Source: Acidimicrobiia bacterium
Lineage (GTDB): Bacteria > Acidobacteriota > Terriglobia > Bryobacterales > Bryobacteraceae
Length of the DNA: 64,000 bases
Assembly (NCBI GenBank): GCA_016871315.1
Contig: VFZE01000003.1
Coordinates: 124,001 to 188,000, forward strand
Direction: 5' to 3'
The notes under the pieces were generated by a model. The model did not search any database. It had not been told where the DNA came from and saw only the letters and a list, made by a program, of their open reading frames with translations. Every line of letters begins with the position of its first letter. Positions within the stretch are counted from its first letter, which is position 1. Positions 60,504-64,000 of the stretch are shown one piece after another. A program made the translations under genes and the position numbers.

Positions 60504-61751
60504 ATGTTCACATCCTTTTCAACGGCACTTTCCGCCCTCAGCGCCCACGCGACGGCCATCGACGTAGTGGGCAACAACCTGGCGAATCTCAATACGCCCA
60601 CCTTCAAAACGAGCGTCGTCTCCTTTTACGATCTGGTCACCCAGTCTCTCGGCGCAGGCCTGGGCGAAACCCAGGTCGGATTCGGCGTCGGCCGCCCCAC
60701 AACCTTGCGGCAATTCTCCCAGGGCGCCATCAAGACCTCCACGGGAGAGCTGGACGTTGCTGTGCAGGGTGACGGCTTCCTCGTGCTCCGCGATTCGGTC
60801 CGCGGCGGCATCGTCTATTCCCGCGGCGGCAATCTGCAGGTGGACAAGCAGGGTAATCTGCTTACCGTCACCGGGCAGCGCGTTCTCGGCTGGACCGAAT
60901 CGGGCGGCGTGCTCTCCACAAACGGTCCCATCGCCGAGATCAGCGTTCCCGTAGGCAGCCTCAAGCCGCCCATCGCCAGCACCAACTTCTCCTTCGACAT
61001 GAACCTCAATGCCGCCGCCACCGCCGGCCCTCCGCCGGACACCTTCTCCTCCTCCATCGAAGTCTTCGACTCCCTTGGCGGTTCCCACATCATTACCGTC
61101 GCCTTTACCAAGAACGCCACCGCCAATGTCTGGGACTATGCCTTGACCTTCCCCGATGCCGACGTGACCGCTCCCATCGCTCCCGTCACCGGCTCGCTCA
61201 CCTTCGGTTCCAACGGCCGGCTGACCGATCCCACCGCGGCTGGACCCATGCCTGCCATTACCATCACCGGCCTCGCCAACGGCGCCTCCGACATGACCCT
61301 CACCTGGGATATCTACAACGGCGCCACGCCGCGCCTCACGCAATTCGCACAGGCTTCCGCCGTCTCCGCAAACCAGCAGAACGGATTCCCGGCCGCCCAG
61401 CTGGTCCGCGTCGGGATCGGCAATGGCGGTGTCGTCCTGGCACAGTTTTCCAACGGCCAGCAGGTCATCGTCGGCCAGCTTGCCATGGCCTCCATTCGCA
61501 ACCCGGAATCGCTGCTCTCGGTCGGCAACAACAGCTATGCCTTGAGCGCCCGCTCGGCGCTGCCGGCCGTGGGCGTCCCCGGCACCGGCGGACGAGGCAC
61601 CATCCTCGGCGGCGCCGTCGAGAACTCCACCGTCGACATCGCCCGCGAGTTTACCAACCTCATCGTCCTGCAACGCGGCTACCAGGCCAACGCCCGCGTC
61701 GTCACCACCGTCGATGAGCTCAGCCAGGAGACCATCGCTCTGAAACGGTAG
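60504..61751 (+). CDS. flgE: Flagellar hook protein FlgE
   Basis: A 415-residue hook subunit. It has the N-terminal rod/hook motif FSTALSALSAHATAIDVVGN then NLANLNTPTFKTSVVSFYD, a FlgE-type middle domain with IEVFDSLGGSHIITVAFTK, and the C-terminal TVDIAREFTNLIVLQRGYQA and NARVVTTVDELSQETIALKR. Length and domain order fit FlgE rather than FlgG. GGAGG lies 13 bases before the ATG. It is followed 6 bases later by fliN. Confidence 0.95.
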   Translation: MFTSFSTALSALSAHATAIDVVGNNLANLNTPTFKTSVVSFYDLVTQSLGAGLGETQVGFGVGRPTTLRQFSQGAIKTSTGELDVAVQGDGFLVLRDSVRGGIVYSRGGNLQVDKQGNLLTVTGQRVLGWTESGGVLSTNGPIAEISVPVGSLKPPIASTNFSFDMNLNAAATAGPPPDTFSSSIEVFDSLGGSHIITVAFTKNATANVWDYALTFPDADVTAPIAPVTGSLTFGSNGRLTDPTAAGPMPAITITGLANGASDMTLTWDIYNGATPRLTQFAQASAVSANQQNGFPAAQLVRVGIGNGGVVLAQFSNGQQVIVGQLAMASIRNPESLLSVGNNSYALSARSALPAVGVPGTGGRGTILGGAVENSTVDIAREFTNLIVLQRGYQANARVVTTVDELSQETIALKR

Positions 61752-61757
61752 TTCTTT

Positions 61758-62006
61758 ATGACCCCCTTTGAACAAATCGCCCACTTGGCCGAGATTCCCC
61801 TTCCGATCGAAGTCGAACTCGACCGGGTCATCCTCACCGTGCGCCAGATCCTTGATCTCGACGCCGGCTCGGTTCTGAAGATGACCCGCTCGGCCGGCGA
61901 AAACATCGACATACGTGTCGGCGGCACCCTCATCGGCTTCGGCGAGATCGTCATCCTCGAGGAAAACATGGGGGTTCGCTTCACAGACTTTCATGGCCAG
62001 TTTTGA
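61758..62006 (+). CDS. fliN: Flagellar motor switch protein FliN
   Basis: An 82-residue SpoA-domain protein, the C-ring component that binds FliM and helps switch rotation and export. IPLPIEVELDRVILTVRQIL, VLKMTRSAGENIDIRVGG and LIGFGEIVILEENMGVRFTD cover the whole domain. It is shorter than E. coli FliN because the N-terminal extension is missing. Its position just upstream of fliO-fliP-fliQ-fliR is the usual order. fliG and fliM are not in the window. Confidence 0.92.
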   Translation: MTPFEQIAHLAEIPLPIEVELDRVILTVRQILDLDAGSVLKMTRSAGENIDIRVGGTLIGFGEIVILEENMGVRFTDFHGQF

Positions 62007-62036
62007 CCTCATCCTCCAAAGGAGCCATCCGTAAAC

Positions 62037-62324
62037 ATGGACCTCCTCAGACAATTGCTCGCCATCGCCTTTGTCTTTTCCCTTCTCGGCCTGCTGCTAT
62101 GGAAGTTCGGCCGCGGCCAGGCGCCTCGGCTGCTCCCCCGACGCTCCGCCATGATGTGCCGCGACCGGCTGCGCCTGACGCCGCAACATTCCATCCACGT
62201 CGTCGATCATGACGGACAATCCTGGCTGGTCGCCTGTTATCCGTCCGGCATGAGAATCCTCGCCAAACTCTCCGAGGCGGAAACCTCCCAGACGGCCTAT
62301 TCCTCCGGGAGAAGCTCCGCTTGA
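62037..62324 (+). CDS. fliO: Flagellar biosynthesis protein FliO
   Basis: A 95-residue protein with one N-terminal membrane helix (LLAIAFVFSLLGLLLWKFG) and a small cytoplasmic domain with RLRLTPQHSIHVVDHDGQSW and LLAK-type strand MRILAKL. FliO helps assemble the FliP/Q/R export gate and is often hard to detect by similarity; position between fliN and fliP and the fold support the call. Its TGA overlaps the fliP ATG, indicating coupling. AAAGGAG lies 10 bases upstream of the start. Confidence 0.85.
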   Translation: MDLLRQLLAIAFVFSLLGLLLWKFGRGQAPRLLPRRSAMMCRDRLRLTPQHSIHVVDHDGQSWLVACYPSGMRILAKLSEAETSQTAYSSGRSSA

Positions 62325-63049
62325 TGACCCGCCTCCTGCTTCCGCTTCTTGCCTGCCTCAATCTGGCGGCGGCTCCGGCCGGCAACGCCGGCGGCATCTT
62401 CGGCCCGGCATCGGCAAACGGCGGCTCCTTCGGCGTCCCCATGCAGATCGTTCTGATGCTGGCCGCTCTCACCCTGCTGCCGGCCTTTGTGATGTCGGTC
62501 ACGCCCTTTCTTCGCATCGTGCTTGTGCTCCACTTTCTGCGCCAGGCCTTGGGCACACAGACGGCGCCCTCCAATCAGGTCCTGGTCGGCCTCAGCCTCT
62601 TCCTCACCGTTCTTCTCATGCAGCCCGTCATCGGCCAGGTGCAGCAGCAGGCATGGACTCCGATGCAGAACGGCGAGATCGGCATCGCCGAGGCGGCCGA
62701 GCGCGCCGCCGTCCCGTTGCGGTCCTTTCTTCTCAAATACGCCCGTGAAAAAGACACCGCTCTCATGCTCGAACTCGCCAAGGCGCCGGCCCCCCGCTCC
62801 CCCGCCGATTTGGAATTGAAAGTCCTCATCCCTGCCTACGTGCTCTCCGAACTCAAAACCGGTTTCCAGATTGGAGCCGTCGTCTTCCTCCCGTTCCTGG
62901 TCATTGACCTCGTCGTCGCCTCCGTCACCCTCGCCATCGGCATGGTGCAGTTGCCTCCGGTTATGCTGTCGGCCCCATTCAAGGTCCTCCTGTTCGTGCT
63001 CGTCGATGGATGGAACCTCGTGGTCGGCTCCCTGGTAAAAAGTTTCTGA
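62324..63049 (+). CDS. fliP: Flagellar type III export gate protein FliP
   Basis: A 241-residue core export-gate protein. The N-terminal signal (MTRLLLPLLACLNLAAAPA) is cleaved in the family. FVMSVTPFLRIVLVLHFLRQ, LFLTVLLMQPVIGQVQQQ, then LKVLIPAYVLSELKTGFQIG and MVQLPPVMLSAPFKVLLFVL are signature stretches. The ATG at 62324 overlaps the fliO stop. It forms the pentameric ring with FliQ and FliR in the inner membrane, and fliQ starts 16 bases downstream. Confidence 0.95.
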   Translation: MTRLLLPLLACLNLAAAPAGNAGGIFGPASANGGSFGVPMQIVLMLAALTLLPAFVMSVTPFLRIVLVLHFLRQALGTQTAPSNQVLVGLSLFLTVLLMQPVIGQVQQQAWTPMQNGEIGIAEAAERAAVPLRSFLLKYAREKDTALMLELAKAPAPRSPADLELKVLIPAYVLSELKTGFQIGAVVFLPFLVIDLVVASVTLAIGMVQLPPVMLSAPFKVLLFVLVDGWNLVVGSLVKSF

Positions 63050-63065
63050 TTCGGAAAGGATCCTC

Positions 63066-63335
63066 ATGAACGCCCAAGCAGCCACGGAAATCATCCGCCA
63101 GGCCCTCGTCACCGCATTCTGGATCGGATTGCCGCTGCTGGCCATCGGCTTCTTCGTCGGCGCCGCTATCAGCCTGCTCCAGATCATCACCTCTATGCAG
63201 GACCCGGCCTTCGCCAGCATCCCGCGCCTGGTCGCTTTCCTGGCGGGCTTCCTCCTGTTCTTCCCCTGGATGCTCGTCAAGATGACGGCCTACGCCACCT
63301 CGATCCTCGGCAACCTCGGCCAGTATGCACGCTGA
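63066..63335 (+). CDS. fliQ: Flagellar type III export gate protein FliQ
   Basis: An 89-residue protein with two membrane helices: ALVTAFWIGLPLLAIGFFVG and LVAFLAGFLLFFPWMLVKM. The conserved VGAAISLLQIITSMQDPAFA between them is diagnostic. GGAAAGGATCC precedes the ATG. Its stop overlaps the fliR start by 11 bases, so fliP-fliQ-fliR are tightly packed and probably co-translated. Confidence 0.95.
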   Translation: MNAQAATEIIRQALVTAFWIGLPLLAIGFFVGAAISLLQIITSMQDPAFASIPRLVAFLAGFLLFFPWMLVKMTAYATSILGNLGQYAR

Positions 63336-64000
63336 CGCGCTGCACACTCTGCCGCCGTCATTGACCCTTCCTCTACCTCTGCTCCACGGATTCCTGTTGA
63401 TCCTCACACGCGTCGGCGGCGCGCTGGCCTTCGTCCCCATTCCCGGATTCCGCAACACCCCCGCCGTGGCCCGCATCGTTCTCATCCTCGCCGTCACTCT
63501 TTCGCTGCTTCCTGCCTGGCCGGACCTCGGTGCAACCTCCGCCGCCTTCAGCCCCTTCTGGCTGCTGTCGGAGCTGGCGCTCGGGCTCACCGCCGGGGTT
63601 CTGGTCGCCTGGCTCAACGAGGCCTTTCTATTGGCCATGCAGATTCTCGGACTGCAAGCCGGTTACGCCTACGCCTCCATGATCGACCCCACCACCCAGG
63701 CCGATTCCAGCACCCTGCAGATCATCGCCCAGCTCTGCGCCTCGCTGCTGTTTTTCGCCGCCGGCCTCGACCGCGAATTGCTCCGCGTCTTCTCCCTGAG
63801 TCTCGAAGCTCACCCTCCGGGCCTCTACCGCATCGAGGAACTCACCATGAGCCGCGTCATCGGCTTCACCGCCTCCATGCTCGCTCTCGCCACACGCCTC
63901 GCTCTGCCCCTCATCTCGCTGCTGATCCTGGTCGACGTCGCCCTCGCCCTCCTCGGCCGCATCAACGCCAGCCTCCAGATGCTCACTCTCGCTTTCCCGG
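63325..64000 (+). CDS. fliR: Flagellar type III export gate protein FliR, 3' truncated by window edge
   Basis: The first 225 residues of FliR are visible; the frame is open to the window end. The ATG at 63325 lies inside the fliQ end. LLHGFLLILTRVGGALAFVP, IPGFRNTPAVARIVLILAVT, LQAGYAYASMIDPTTQADSS and the later VIGFTASMLALATRLALPLI are FliR signatures. Several membrane helices are evident. FliR completes the export gate with FliP and FliQ; flhB and flhA would be expected next. Confidence 0.95.
   Translation, partial: MHADALHTLPPSLTLPLPLLHGFLLILTRVGGALAFVPIPGFRNTPAVARIVLILAVTLSLLPAWPDLGATSAAFSPFWLLSELALGLTAGVLVAWLNEAFLLAMQILGLQAGYAYASMIDPTTQADSSTLQIIAQLCASLLFFAAGLDRELLRVFSLSLEAHPPGLYRIEELTMSRVIGFTASMLALATRLALPLISLLILVDVALALLGRINASLQMLTLAFP

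Noticed and set aside
60519-62054. 511-codon open frame opposite flgE and fliN
   Set aside because: FlgE and FliN on the plus strand are unmistakable; the antisense translation is Gly/Asp-rich low complexity.

Overview
The window looks like chromosomal DNA of a GC-rich, Gram-negative Acidobacteriota, most like the Solibacter/Bryobacterales group. This is inferred from gene content: two Oar-like TonB-dependent receptors with an N-terminal carboxypeptidase-regulatory domain, a winged-helix/TolB-propeller regulator, a PSD1 (DUF1549/DUF1553) plus DUF1501 pair, CRTAC1 and TPR proteins, an LctP permease and lipid A genes. No rRNA, tRNA, CRISPR array, insertion sequence or prophage was recognised.

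Layout. 1-8.5 kb: the 3' part of rseP, a DegT aminotransferase, a membrane winged-helix/beta-propeller regulator, a compressed retropepsin-like ORF, a family 2 glycosyltransferase, and a coupled pair made of a HExxH metallopeptidase and a ComEC-like metallo-beta-lactamase protein. 8.5-18.5 kb: a phosphosugar mutase divergent from a TonB-dependent receptor, then the PSD1/DUF1501 pair. 18.5-21.2 kb (minus strand): a histidine kinase and a response regulator whose output is a Cro/C1 helix-turn-helix, a DinB protein and half of an AHSA1 gene. 21.2-29.6 kb (plus strand): TPR lipoprotein, CRTAC1 lipoprotein, TonB receptor, TPR protein and a small coiled-coil protein. 29.6-37.7 kb: a minus-strand run lpxA-tolC-RND pump-adaptor, divergent from lpxD and a P-loop protein.

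37.7-52.8 kb is a mixed metabolic region: an orphan kinase, lactate permease, a TIM-barrel isomerase, adenylate kinase, a PilZ protein, an OFA transporter, an M48-like protein with an altered active site, a sialidase-like protein, an amidohydrolase, a PQQ-type propeller, malQ with a probable methanethiol S-methyltransferase, and a lone nuoB. From 52.9 kb to the end is a flagellar cluster: flaG, fliS; on the minus strand flgF, flgG, flgA, flgH, flgI and a FlgJ-like gene; then on the plus strand fliK, flgD, flgE, fliN, fliO, fliP, fliQ and fliR, which runs off the end.

Several genes have a near-consensus -10 hexamer only 6-11 nt before the start codon, which suggests leaderless transcription. 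The best candidates for undescribed biology are the metallopeptidase/MBL pair (5.8-8.5 kb), the REC-Xre two-component system, the structured non-coding element at 42.2-42.34 kb and the HDLHH M48-like protein. Function in each case is inference from motifs and context.
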